A stretch of 64,000 bases of DNA from Dallia pectoralis. Taxonomy: Eukaryota > Chordata > Actinopteri > Esociformes > Umbridae. Position numbers and translations under genes: made by a program. Below, piece by piece: positions 1 through 11,335 of the stretch. The stretch's first letter is position 1. Each line of letters begins with the position of its first letter. The stretch lies in NCBI GenBank assembly GCA_029465975.1, contig CM055728.1:28655052-28719051 (forward strand). Reading direction: 5' to 3'. The notes beneath the pieces were generated by a model, which saw nothing but the letters and a program-made list of their open reading frames with translations, was not told the DNA's origin and ran no database searches.

Positions 1-1213
1 CCCACACTCAGAATATATAACATCTCTATCTACCCTGTCTCACCCACACTCAGAATATATAACATCTCTATCTATCCCGTCTCACCCACACTCAGAATAT
101 ATAACATCTCTATCTACCCTGTCTCACCCACACTCAGAATATATAACATCTCTATCCACCCGTTTCACCCACACTCAGAATATATAACATCTCTATCTAC
201 CCTGTCTCACCCACACTCAGAATATATAACATCTCTATCCACCCCGTCTCACCCACACTCAGAATATATAACATCTCTATCCACCCCGTCTCACCCACAC
301 TCAGAATATATAACATCACTATCCACCCCGTCTCACCCACACTCAGAATATATAACATCACTATCCACCCCGTTTCACCCACACTCAGTATATATAACAT
401 CTCTATCTACCCCGTCTCACCCACACTCAGTATATATAACATCTCTATCTACCCCGTCTCACCCACACTCAATATATTTAACATCTCTATCCACCCGTTT
501 CACCCACACTCAGAATATATAACATCTCTATCTTCCCTGTCTCACCCACACTCAGAATATATAACATCTCTATCCACCCCGTCTCACCCACACTCAGAAT
601 ATATAACATCTCTATCTACCCTGTCTCACCCACACTCAGAATATATAACATCTCTATCCACCCCGTCTCACCCACACTCAGAATATATAACATCTCTATC
701 TACCCTGTCTCACCCACACTCAGTATATATAACATCACTATCCACCCCGTTTCACCCACACTCAGTATATATAACATCTCTATCTACCCCGTCTCACCCA
801 CACTCAGTATATATAACATCTCTATCCACCCCGTCTCACCCACACTCAGAATATATAACATCTCTATCTACCCTGTCTCACCCACACTCAGAATATATAA
901 CATCTCTATCCACCCGTCTCACCCACACTCAGAATATATAACATCTCTATCCACCCCGTCTCACCCACACTCAGAATATATAACATCTCTATCTACCCTG
1001 TCTCACCCACACTCAGAATATATAACATCTCTATCCACCCCGTCTCACCCACACTCAGAATATATAACATCTCTATCTACCCTGTCTCACCCACACTCAG
1101 AATATATAACATCTCTATCTACCCTGTCTCACCCACAGTCAGAATATATAACATCTCTATCCACCCTGTCTCACCCACCATCAGAATATAACCTCTCTAT
1201 TCATCCCGTCTCA
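1..1213. repeat. 42-bp minisatellite, about 29 copies, cut by left window edge
   Basis: The unit reads CCCACACTCAGAATATATAA followed by CATCTCTATCYACCCYGTCTCA. Copies differ mainly at a C/T in ATCYACCC and at GAATATATAA versus GTATATATAA. The last copy decays near 1190-1213. It probably lies within intron 1 of dip2b. Short open frames across it are repeat artefacts. Confidence 0.95.
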
Positions 1214-1369
1214 AACAGCGAATAATAGCCAGATCCCGGAGCCGGAGGAAGTGATAGTTTTTTCCAATTTCCTTTCTCCATACCAACATTACCAGTTACT
1301 TAACAGGCCTTAACACAGTTTGAAAACAACATAATAGTTGCAAACAGTTACTGACTAAATTTGACCCAT

Positions 1370-1505
1370 CTGGGAGTTTTTCCTAGCAGCTGTGTATTAA
1401 CTTGTTAATGTGTGCTCTGTCGGGTTCAGGCTGGGTGTTTGTAAAAGCACTTTGTGACAACTTTCTTGTAAAAATGGCTTTATAAAATCTATTTGATTAA
1501 TTGAA
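1370..1505 (+). mobile_element. Retroelement-like 3' tail remnant
   Basis: The stretch GGGAGTTTTTCCTAGCAGC ... GGCTGGGTGTTTGTAAAAGC ... ATCTATTTGATTAATTGA resembles the 3' tail of a common fish interspersed repeat ending in TTGATT-type repeats. A second, more decayed copy is at 23440-23541. The class is inferred from memory of fish genomes. Confidence 0.45.
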
Positions 1506-1528
1506 CTTTCTGTAGGTCACTGTGGCTT

Positions 1529-1560
1529 TTTTGCAGAAGTTGTCAAGTGCTTCTGCAAAA
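1529..1560. repeat. 11-bp inverted repeat (hairpin)
   Basis: TTTTGCAGAAG at 1529-1539 is the exact reverse complement of CTTCTGCAAAA at 1550-1560, with a 10-nt loop. It sits about 30 bp left of the 30-bp minisatellite. No function is claimed. Confidence 0.8.
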
Positions 1561-1590
1561 CAACTAAGCTATAAATCGTACAGTTCCAAA

Positions 1591-1850
1591 ACCACAGTTA
1601 GGACAACGTAATAGTCCAGACCCACAGTTAGGACAACGTAATAGTCCAGACCCACAGTTAGGACAACGTAATAGTCCAGACCCACAGTTAGGACAACGTA
1701 ATAGTCCAGACCCACAGTTAGGACAACGTAATAGTCCAGACCCACAGTTAGGACAACGTAATAGTCCAGACCCACAGTTAGGACAACGTAATAGTCCAGA
1801 CCCACAGTTAGGACAACGTAATAGTCCAGACCCACAGTTAGGACAACTTA
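1591..1850. repeat. 30-bp minisatellite, about 9 copies
   Basis: The unit CCCACAGTTAGGACAACGTA + ATAGTCCAGA is repeated almost without change, so the array is young or well homogenised. Because 30 is a multiple of three, several frames stay open across it; these are not genes. Confidence 0.95.
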
Positions 1851-2885
1851 GTTCCAATGAGGACGTTAACAAAAACAATCCAGATTCTAGGTTAGCAACT
1901 TTATTCTAAAGAAATTCCTCATTCATGCATCAAAGCCTGAGTTGTTCTGACAAAAAAACTCAACTGAATGCAGTTATGATTACAACCACTCAGATTAGGC
2001 TCTCAGATTAGGCTCACCTGACGTAGGCTAACGGCTGTTCGTGGATTATGTCAACAATAACACTTATTGTGAATCTGGGCTACGTTCCAGACACAACAAC
2101 TGCACATGTGTTTAACCAAATTCCTCAACCGCACAACTACTAGAGCTGGACACTTCCATTTGTTCTTTAGTCCAGCATGGGCTTTATGTCTAAAATTGAA
2201 TCCTCAAGCACCGCCATTGTTTCAGCTTTTTGGCACTCGGAAAAAGGGAGTTGTTATTTATTCCACGACAGTCACAGTAGGGTTGTGGGTTCAAATCCAA
2301 ACTGGGCACAAAAATGGGAAAAGTATCACAGTATAGTAAACAGTCATTATGGTAAATCACTCTTGGCAAAGGTTTTCTACATCTGCCAGGAATATTCTCA
2401 TATATGAGGCTAAAGGTAGGCAGAGAATTTGAAAGATAGACGGCATCCGTCTAAAATGTACATACAGTGTTAATGTTTGGATAAGGTGGAGTCACAGGCC
2501 AAATGTGTCCTCACCTAACTACCACACAATCGACTGTTACCATGGTCGGATACCTGAAACAATGCACATTAAACCAGCCCACGTTAACTAGTCTGCCATC
2601 TCTCCAGAGAGCTGTGCCACAGCAGAATGTTCAGTTGAACAAGGTTTTGATCCGAGTTGTTCCAGTTCTGACACCGTGTATCTCCAGGACAGGATCCATC
2701 TGCTGGGCACCACATACTGTATTTAACTGGCAGACCGTCCAGTCAGAACCCTGCTTCACCACAACCTCATGCAGAGTTGTCTCTGGGTTCTTCCCCCACA
2801 CCATCTGTGTGTTGTCGCTCCCCCAAACACACATCATGTAATATTGCACAGTCAAGACAGAACGCCCACCACAAGACACGTAGTT
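1851..2885. other. Unassigned non-coding stretch
   Basis: No gene is recognised. A tRNA-like B-box remnant (GGTTGTGGGTTCAAATCC near 2280-2300) suggests a decayed SINE. The short open frames look like chance frames. It is expected to be dip2b intron 1. Confidence 0.4.
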
Positions 2886-3640
2886 AAAGGAGAGAACAAC
2901 CAAAATACAGAGCGAGACACAGGGTGAAAGAAGAGAACAACCAAAATACAGACCGAGGCACGTGGTGAAAGGAGAGAACAACCAAAATACAGACCGAGAC
3001 ACGTGGTGAAAGGAGAGAACAACCAAAATACAGACCGAGACACGTGGTGAAAGGAGAGAACAACCAAAATACAGACCGAGACACGTGGTGAAAGGAGAGA
3101 ACAACCAAAATACAGACCGAGACACGTGGTGAAAGGAGAGAACAACCAAAATACAGACCGAGACACGTGGTGAAAGGAGAGAACAACCAAAATACAGACC
3201 GAGACACGTGGTGAAAGGAGAGAACAACCAAAATACAGACCGAGACACGTGGTGAAAGGAGAGAACAACCAAAATACAGACCGAGACACGTGGTGAAAGG
3301 AGAGTGGTGAAAGGAGAGAACAACCAAAATACAGACCGAGACACGTGGTGAAAGGAGAGAACAACCAAAATACAGACCGAGACACGTGGTGAAAGGAGAG
3401 AACAACCAAAATACAGACCGAGACACGTGGTGAAAGGAGAGAACAAACAAAATACAGACCGAGACACGTGGTGAAAGGAGAGAACAACCAAAATACAGAC
3501 CGAGACACGTGGTGAAAGGAGAGAACAACCAAAATACAGACCGAGACACGTGGTGAAAGGAGAGAACAACCAAAATACAGACCGAGACACATGGTGAAAG
3601 GCGAGAACAACCAAAATACACACCGAGACACATGGTGAAA
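2886..3640. repeat. 41-bp minisatellite, about 18 copies
   Basis: The unit is AAAGGAGAGAACAACCAAAA + TACAGACCGAGACACGTGGTG. Most copies carry the E-box core CACGTG; edge copies have CACATG or CACAGG. One unit is internally truncated near 3303. A shorter remnant of the same unit reappears at 4537-4590 beyond a LINE fragment. Confidence 0.95.
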
Positions 3641-3649
3641 GGAGAGCTA

Positions 3650-4536
3650 AATTTACCGGTGCTGCACTGTTCAATGACTTGTCTAAGGCCTTTGACACTG
3701 TTGACCATAGTATCTTGCTGAATTAATTGTTATCAATAGGCCTTAGTCCTGCTACATGTTCCTGGTTTTATATATACACCTTACCAACCTAACGCAATCT
3801 ATTGTGCTGGATGGAGTTAGGTCTGATAGTCTGGACGTACACAGGTGTGTACCTCAGGGATCTATCCTAGGACTGGGTCTTTCCTCTATATACATTAAAG
3901 ACATTGGTTAATCTGTAAATAATTCCACGTTCCACCTTTATGCTGACAATACCATTCTTTTTGCTTGTGCTCCAACAATCAATGCTGCTTTGGCCAGCCT
4001 GCAGTCCAACTTTAATAATGTGTTTTTAATTACTGGACAATTAAAATACTCATAACTGTATTTTATACCAGACAGTTGGCATGTCCTCTTTCAAAGTGTG
4101 TAGATCCCTCCATGACTTTATTTCTGTTTACAAAGCACTACTCCACAAGCTTCCGGTATACGTAACATCACTGTTGACACATAGATCGTCTGGATTCAGT
4201 ACTAGATCTCAGAGTTATATTGTAATGCAGACTCCTTTTATAACTACTGAGTAGGGTAGTTCAGCCTTCTCTTTTAAAGCACCTCATCTGTGGAATAGAA
4301 TCCAATTTCAGTTTTTTTTAGGTGCCTTAGTGTCCATGGGTAAGTTTAAAAAAAAATATGTTAGCTTTTTAGAGTCAGAATTGTGTTTGTTTTAATTGAC
4401 TGAGACGATTAATTTTGTGTCATTGTATCTGTTTATTCTTTGCATTTGTCCTTAATTGTTGTTGTATTTCTGAGTTGATGTTCCCAGGGCACGCTTGCAA
4501 ATGAGACCTCTTGTAAGAATAAAATAAAATCATCCG
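3650..4536 (+). mobile_element. 5'-truncated, inactivated L2-like LINE (reverse transcriptase remnant)
   Basis: Translation in shifting frames gives a reverse-transcriptase domain: FNDLSKAFDTVDHSILL at about 3668-3720, a decayed PQGS-type block near 3850, and YADNTILFA at about 3938-3965 where a functional enzyme has YADD. Stops and frameshifts (for example TAA after SILLN) break it. The right end has the AATAAAATAAAAT tail typical of LINE insertions. It splits the 41-bp minisatellite, with unit sequence on both sides. Assignment to the L2 group rests on motif memory. Confidence 0.75.
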
Positions 4537-4595
4537 AAATACAGATCCAAAGACATGTGGTGAAAGGAGATAACACCCGAAATACAGACACCCAG
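4537..4595. repeat. Decayed remnant of the 41-bp minisatellite
   Basis: CGAAATACAG ... ACATGTGGTGAAAGGAGATA ... CGAAATACAGACA matches the unit at 2886-3640 with several substitutions. It lies directly after the LINE tail. Confidence 0.75.
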
Positions 4596-5967
4596 TGTCA
4601 CTCTGACAGACTCGTAGCTACAGCAACTTCTGGATAAAACATCAAGAACACCGTGAATTAACTTCTATCACTGTAGAATTCTGTTTGAAATGAGCTAAGA
4701 ATGTCTCACATCAAGAGATCAAGGCCACTTCTGTCTACCTTAAATGGGTGTTTATCCATTCTCAGGCTACATATGAAGGCTACATAGTAGACCTAGTTGT
4801 ATTGCCCTTACCTTAATGTTACAGATCAGCGTTAACATATTACAGAAAAAGGGGTGGAGCTGGGACTAGTTAGTTGACCAGGGCGGCATCTGGAACATTC
4901 TCTGCACTACCTCGGCCCTAGACTGCTCAAATCAGTCTTGGTGGTGACTGTTCCTGCCTCACTGGGAGCCTGGGTTGTGTGCTTCTGTGAATCGAGTTAG
5001 ATTTGGCCTAGTTCTGAGGGCAGGCGGGTCCATCTCGCAAGACCAAAATAACATAAGTGCAGAAAGTAGATCAGGATTTTAGTGGGTCAACAAGTAAAGC
5101 TTTTACACGGTCAGACCAAAATAGATTTTTTTTTGGTTCACAAATTGGTCTTTTAACAAATTTGATGACCGGTAAAAAAGACATTGTCTTACCGGTTCGT
5201 TACAAAACGTATGCATTTTGTGGGTAAAATACTTGGTCTCTGTCCTTAGTAATGGCTTCGTCGCAGTTACAGCACAAATCAAACCGGTTCACATTCCCAG
5301 GTAAATCCGGCATCGCCCTCATGTTATTATTCAAAATGCCACTCAAGGCAACATCATTCTTGATTCAGCTGACTGCTCAGATCTGGTCAAGATCATTCGG
5401 TTGGAGGGGAGACGGAGAAAAGGGAGACAGAGAAAACGGCGATGCGGGAGACATCTCCTCTCCAACCCCCCTGCACATCTACGGGGGAATCCCCTCTGGG
5501 GTCGGCTGCTTAAACGACCAGGCTAAACTGGGGAGGACCCTAGGAAAAGTCCAAAGTCAGTGGGCCAGACGACCACTAAGACATGCAATATTCACAAGCT
5601 TTATTTAAATGACTCCTACCCCAGCACGGCCCTGGAGACAGTCACTGCTGTTCTCTCCCACACTCCAACCCAGTGAGATCATCACAGCAGAGCCAGCCAT
5701 ACAATACCTCTGTCTAAGTAGATCTATAGATGTACAGACACTGAGATATGGGCACACCAATCCATGGCAACCAGGTTGACGCCCAATAAACGTTACATGC
5801 CGGAATATATAGAATAATTCTACGTGACAGAATGTCTAGAGCAAAAGTGGAAAGCATTCTGAAAGTTGTGGACATGCTGTGTTTTTGACAACTGAAAAAT
5901 ACAGACCTCTTGTAAAGGTTGGTCCAGGGGAGGTCTGAATGATACATCTGTTGCAGAAACACATGTT
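4596..5967. other. Unassigned non-coding stretch
   Basis: No exon or RNA gene is recognised. An open frame at 5252-5608 (118 aa, plus strand) has no domain I recognise and no splice or repeat context, so I do not call it a gene. Probable dip2b intron 1. Confidence 0.4.
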
Positions 5968-5969
5968 CT

Positions 5970-7392
5970 GGGGCTTCATGTATAAATGCTGCGTACTCTC
6001 AAAAAGACGTACGCCGCTCTGTACGCAATAGCTCGGATTTATAAAAAGCAAACTTGCCAGGAAAATGTGCGGTTCTTCACGCAAACTCTGACCCATGCGT
6101 GCGCACAGAAACGGGTGAAATGAGAAATGGCGACATCGTCGGCAGATGGATGAAATACATGAAACTGTGTGAAAATGCAGACCACTGTGTAAAATAAATC
6201 AACAATTTACAAAGCCATTACAATTGACAGCCTACACAAACAACTGCTGGACCGATCTCCAAAAACAAACAAATTAAATATATAAAAATATATATATAAA
6301 ACAAGATATAACGTAAATTAAAATAAATATGTATTTCCAAAAAGTAACTCAAATATGTTTTATAATTATATTGTCATGTTGTGCAATTCATCATCATAAA
6401 TAATACGGCGAAAAAGAACAAAACGTGTAAAAAACTGATATTTTTGTCGATCTCTCCATCTGATGGAGTGTATAGATGGGGAGATGGATATATATATATA
6501 GATAGACGGATATACATATATAGATATTTTTGTCCACTGGGGAAAGTGTATTTCATAGTATAGATGTCGTTATCAGCTACAGATTCATAGTGTTCATGTA
6601 TATGCCTTTAGTTGGTACTATTCTAAATGTGTTTCATCGTGAAGCATGTCTTAACCCTTTTGAAAGGTACAACACATTTTATTTGCGCAGAACTATTTCC
6701 CATTTACAATTACATTATTATTATTATTACTACAGATGTAACTTATCAAATACAATCAAATGGATGGTTATAGACATGTCCTCACAATGCGTAATGATGC
6801 ACAATGCTGATCTTGCGCAGTTAGAAGATATGGAAAATAGAAGGATCCGGAGGGAACGCATATTCAGACAGCAACAAAACGTACATAAATCGAAAACATT
6901 TTCATTCGATCAATGTCCAAATAATTCTTGTCACAGCATCAGCAACATTTTGCCACTAAATCGGACTTTTGGCATTAGAGATGCCCACACTGTGCTACAA
7001 ACAACAGGTTCTCCTCTCCTTTTGGCATTAGAGATGCCCACACTGTGCCCAAACAAAATTGTCCCCTCTTTTCCACCTCTCCAACAGAAAACTTCACATT
7101 GGGTAACGTTACTTTTCCGGTTTTCCTCCCAAGTTTGTCATGACGTCTCAATCAATGAATATAAAATTAGGGGGTTTCTTTGACTATCTATGGGCAAATA
7201 TACGCGTGACATGATGCCGCAAAAGCTGCGCCACATTTAGAGTTCATTGTGATTTATTAACGAAAACATCATAGGACGTGCGTGCGCACGGTTTGATAAA
7301 TCCCAATATTGTTGTCCGTACGTACATCCTACGTTTCGTCCGTATGCCACTTCTGACACAAATCGTACGCAAAGTTTTATACATGAGGCCCC
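5970..7392 (+). mobile_element. PIF/Harbinger-like DNA transposon remnant with terminal inverted repeats
   Basis: The ends are GGGGCTTCATGTATAAA at 5970 and TTTATACATGAGGCCCC ending at 7392, inverted repeats with one mismatch. Inside, the plus-strand frame at 6530-7183 contains LEDMENRRIRRERIFRQQQ, which resembles the N-terminal part of Harbinger transposases. The DDE domain is not visible. A 30-bp stretch (TTGGCATTAGAGATGCCCAC and onward) is duplicated at about 6969 and 7021. I could not settle a clean target-site duplication. Family assignment is inferred. Confidence 0.6.
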
Positions 7393-7735
7393 AGGTCACT
7401 ACTTATTTGGCTAAGCTCTGAGCACTGACTTGTAATCTTATTAGCCAGAACCCACACAACAGAAAAGCACTGTTTTGGATCCGTGAAAGAAGGCATGTGG
7501 ATAAAAAAAGGATGGTCATATTCTGGGGTGGTTTGAAATGTTTTGGCTCTCAATATAAATGTGGAGACAACCATCTGACCATGTCCAGTGGAACTAAAAC
7601 GTTTAGTTTGATTGAACACAGCCTTGATCCAGGATGCAGAATCCTAAACAGACAGCATTTGTCACCAGACACCAGAGCTCATTGATGGGATGAATCTGGA
7701 CAGGTTAGGGTCTTACCAAGTCTCTGTGTGAACAG
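7393..7735. other. Unassigned stretch, possibly decayed transposon
   Basis: A short plus frame reads KKRMVIFWGG near 7500, faintly like the C-terminal part of Tc1-type transposases, but the match is too weak to call. Confidence 0.2.
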
Positions 7736-8447
7736 AGAGGACACATATACTGTGAGTCTCTGAGTCTCAGAGAGGACACATATACTGTGAGTCTCTGTGA
7801 GAACAGAGGACACATATACTGTGAGTCTCTGTGAGAACAGAAAGGACACATATACTGTGAGTCTCTGTGAGAACAGAGAGGACACATATACTGTGAGAAC
7901 AGAGAGGACACATATACTGTGAGAACAGAGAGGACACATATACTGTGAGAACAGAGAGGACACATATACTGTGAGAACAGAGAGGACACATATACTGTGA
8001 GAACAGAGAGGACACATATACTGTGAGAACAGAGAGGACACATAAACAGTGAGGACACATATACTGTGAGGACAGTGAGGATACATATACTGTGAGAACA
8101 GAGAGGACACATATACTGTGAGGACAGTGAGGATACATATACTGTGAGAACAGTGAGGACACATATACTGTGAGAACAGAGAGGACACATATACTGTGAG
8201 AACAGAGAGGACACATATACTGTGAGAACAGAGGACACATATACTGTGAGAACAGAGAGGACACATAAACAGTGAGGACACATATACTGTGAGAACAGTG
8301 AGGACACATATACTGTGAGAACAGAGAGGACACATATACTGTGAGAACAGAGGACACATATACTGTGAGAACAGAGAGGACACATAAACAGTGAGGACAC
8401 ATATACTGTGAGGACAGTGAGGATACATATACTGTGACAACAGAGGA
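7736..8447. repeat. 26-bp minisatellite with variant and truncated units
   Basis: The core unit is GAGAACAGAGAGGACACATA + TACTGT. The left part carries longer units with GAGTCTCT inserts. Later parts mix in units with AACAGTGAGGACACAT and GAGGACAGTGAGGATACAT, giving a higher-order pattern. The long minus-strand frames over it are artefacts. Confidence 0.93.
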
Positions 8448-8611
8448 CACAAACTGTAATAGTCAAAAAACAGTAATAGGCGTAAGACATTCCAGCCAGA
8501 ATCACGTTTTCAGAGTGAGCAAGGAATGATAACTGTTACTCTTGACAGATCCCAGACCACCGTACAAAGTCTCAGTCGTGTGTGAGTAAGAGGGTGTGAA
8601 AAAGACAGAAA

Positions 8612-8712
8612 CACACAGAGGGCAGAGGGAGAGAGAGCGAGAGAGATAAGAGAGCGAGGAGAGAGAGCGAGAGAGATAGGAGAGAGAGCGAGAGAGATAG
8701 GAGAGAGAGCGG
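8612..8712. repeat. GA-rich simple repeat
   Basis: Purine-only stretch of GAGAGAGCGAGAGAGATAGGA type, about 100 bp. Confidence 0.85.
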
Positions 8713-8988
8713 GTCCGGGTCTTTCCGTTTCCTCTAATTACTCACGGTCTGGCTGGCACATGTCTCACGCTATAAGGACCACTCATTTGGCTTGTGAGTC
8801 ATCAGTAACTACCTGGCCTAACCCGACACAGCAGCCACACGACCAGCTGAGCACATGATGACCCGAACAGGAAGTGACTCACAGATGTGTCACAACGGTG
8901 ATACGGCAATCATGGAAGCACATGGCCCGTCACAGATAGCATAGGATGTTGTTTTCACTAGTACCAGTACTGTAACCCGGTGTATAGG

Positions 8989-8989
<1 letters not shown>

Positions 8990-9023
<34 letters not shown>

Positions 9024-9345
9024 CACACATATACACATATACACATATACACATATATACATATACACATATATACATATATACATATACACATATACAC
9101 ATATACACATATACACATATACACATATACACATATACACATATATACATATACACATATACACATATACACATATACACATATATACATATATACATAT
9201 ATATACATATACACATATATACATATATACATATACACATATACACATATATACATATATACATACACACACACACATAATTATACATAATATATTATAT
9301 ATACACAGTACACACACACACATATATACATATTATTATACTATA
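8990..9345. repeat. AT/CA compound microsatellite
   Basis: (AT)n passes into mixed ATACACAT / ATATACAT blocks and then short (AC)n. Open frames on both strands (Tyr/Ile/Thr/His-rich) are simple-repeat artefacts. Confidence 0.95.
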
Positions 9346-9747
9346 TATACTAATGTTAGGCTAAAACCAATCCAGTAGGTCCATATTACACATCGCTGCT
9401 TCACATTGCTGAACTTCCTGACTGACACCACACCCATTCCATGTTTTCCTAGCCTTTGTTTCTCACAAATTCTCTGGAGGTTTGAGTTAAGGGGGTTCAC
9501 ACACACCACACACACACTTCTCTGAGGCCAACTGATATCTATCTGTTCTCAGATAGATAAACACATCCACTAGAATGGGACTCCCCAACTCCAGTTCTTC
9601 AGACATAACAACAGAACACGTTTATTGTGTTGCAGCCCCTCAAAGCCCCAACTAACTCTGTCAACTAACTCTGACCTGATGTTATAAACACACACGCGTG
9701 CTGGTTGGGCAAGTTGAAGGACTGGACTAGAAAGATATTAAGAGTGT

Positions 9748-9968
9748 TGACATGAACCACTGGGTGGGGGGGCACATGAACCACTGGGTGGGGGGGGCAC
9801 ATGAACCACTGGGTGGGGGCACATGAACCACTGGGTGGGGGGGCACATGAACCACTGGGTGGGGGGGCACATGAACCACTGGGTGGGGGGGGCACATGAA
9901 CCACTGGGTGGGGGGGGCACATGAACCACTGGGTGGAGGGGCACATGAACCACTGGGTGGAGGGGCAC
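9748..9968. repeat. 24-bp minisatellite with G-runs, about 9 copies
   Basis: The unit is CACATGAACCACTGGGTGGG followed by a G-run of variable length, then C. The plus strand is G-rich and the G-run length changes between units. It is directly fused to the next array. Confidence 0.92.
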
Positions 9969-11168
9969 AATGCACTATAACCCCTGACATACTCCACTAT
10001 GCACTATAACCCCTGACATACTCCAATAACCCCTGACATACTCCACTATAACCCCTGACATACTCCACTATAACCCCTGACAATATCCACTATGCACTAT
10101 AACCCCTGACAATATCCACTATGCACTATAACCCCTGACAATATCCACTATGCACTATAACCCCTGACAAACTCCACTATGCACTATAACCCCTGACAAT
10201 ATCCACTATGCACTATAACCCCTGACAATATCCCTGCACTATAACCCCTGACATACTCCACTATGCACTATAACCCCTGACAATATCCACTATGCACTAT
10301 AACCCCTGACAATATCCACTATGCACTATAACCCCTGACATACTCTACTATGCACTATAACCCCTGACATACTACTATGCACTATAACCCCTGACATACT
10401 CTACTATGCACTATAACCCCTGACATACTCAACTATGCACTATAACCCCTGACATACTCAACTATGCACTATAACCCCTGACATACTCAACTATGCACTA
10501 TAACCCCTGACATACTCAACTATGCACTATAACCCCTGACATACTCAACTATGCACTATAACCCCTGACATACTCAACTATGCACTATAACCCCTGACAT
10601 ACTCAACTATGCACTATAACCCCTGACATACTCTACTATGCACTATAACCCCTGACATACTCTACTATGCACTATAACCCCTGACATACTCTACTATGCA
10701 CTATAACCCCTGACATACTCTACTATGCACTATAACCCCTGACATACTCTATGCACTAACCCCTGACATACTCAACATGCACTATAACCCCTGACATACT
10801 CAACTATGAACTATAACCCCTGACATACTCAACTATGCACTATAACCCCTGACATACTCAACTATGAACTATAACCCCTGACATACTCTACTATGCACTA
10901 TAATAACTACTGCATTATAACCCCTGACATACTCAACTATGAACTATAACCCCTGACATACTCTACTATGCACTATAACCCCTGACACTCTACTATGCAC
11001 TATAACCCCTGACACTCTACTATGCACTATAACCCCTGACATACTCTACTATGCACTATAACTACTGATCTGGCGTACTCTACTATGCACTATAACCCCT
11101 GACATACTCTACTATGCACTATAACTACTGATCTGACGTACTCTACTATGCACTATAACCCCTGACAT
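9969..11168. repeat. 29-bp minisatellite, about 40 copies
   Basis: The unit is CCCCTGACATACTCAACTAT + GCACTATAA. The left third favours CAATATCCAC variants and the right part CATACTCTAC or CATACTCAAC. Truncated units and two diverged units (ACTACTGATCTGGCGTA type) lie near the right end. Confidence 0.93.
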
Positions 11169-11280
11169 ACGCCCCACTGACGTTGTGTTATATTTAGAAA
11201 GTGACCAACTGCTGAGAACATGCCCAGCAGCCTCCACGCCCTCTCCAAACAATTCATGAGCTAATGACCCTCATCTAGAG

Positions 11281-11283
<3 letters not shown>

Positions 11284-11327
<44 letters not shown>
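11284..11327. repeat. (TG)n microsatellite
   Basis: About 22 perfect TG dinucleotides followed by GGGTGGGTGGG. Confidence 0.95.

Positions 11328-11335
<8 letters not shown>

Noticed and set aside
1..1213. CRISPR-like regular array
   Set aside because: Continuous head-to-tail units with no unique spacers, in a vertebrate genome; a minisatellite.
2631..3708. Long minus-strand frames with hydrophobic repeats resembling membrane proteins
   Set aside because: All three frames are the 41-bp minisatellite; hydrophobicity is a by-product of the unit.
5252..5608. 118-codon plus-strand frame with Gly/Asp-rich middle
   Set aside because: No recognisable domain, no splice or promoter context; could be a chance frame or processed remnant.
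7679..8505. Cys/Ser/Val-rich 230-270-codon frames
   Set aside because: 26-bp array; three overlapping frames with the same repeating peptide.
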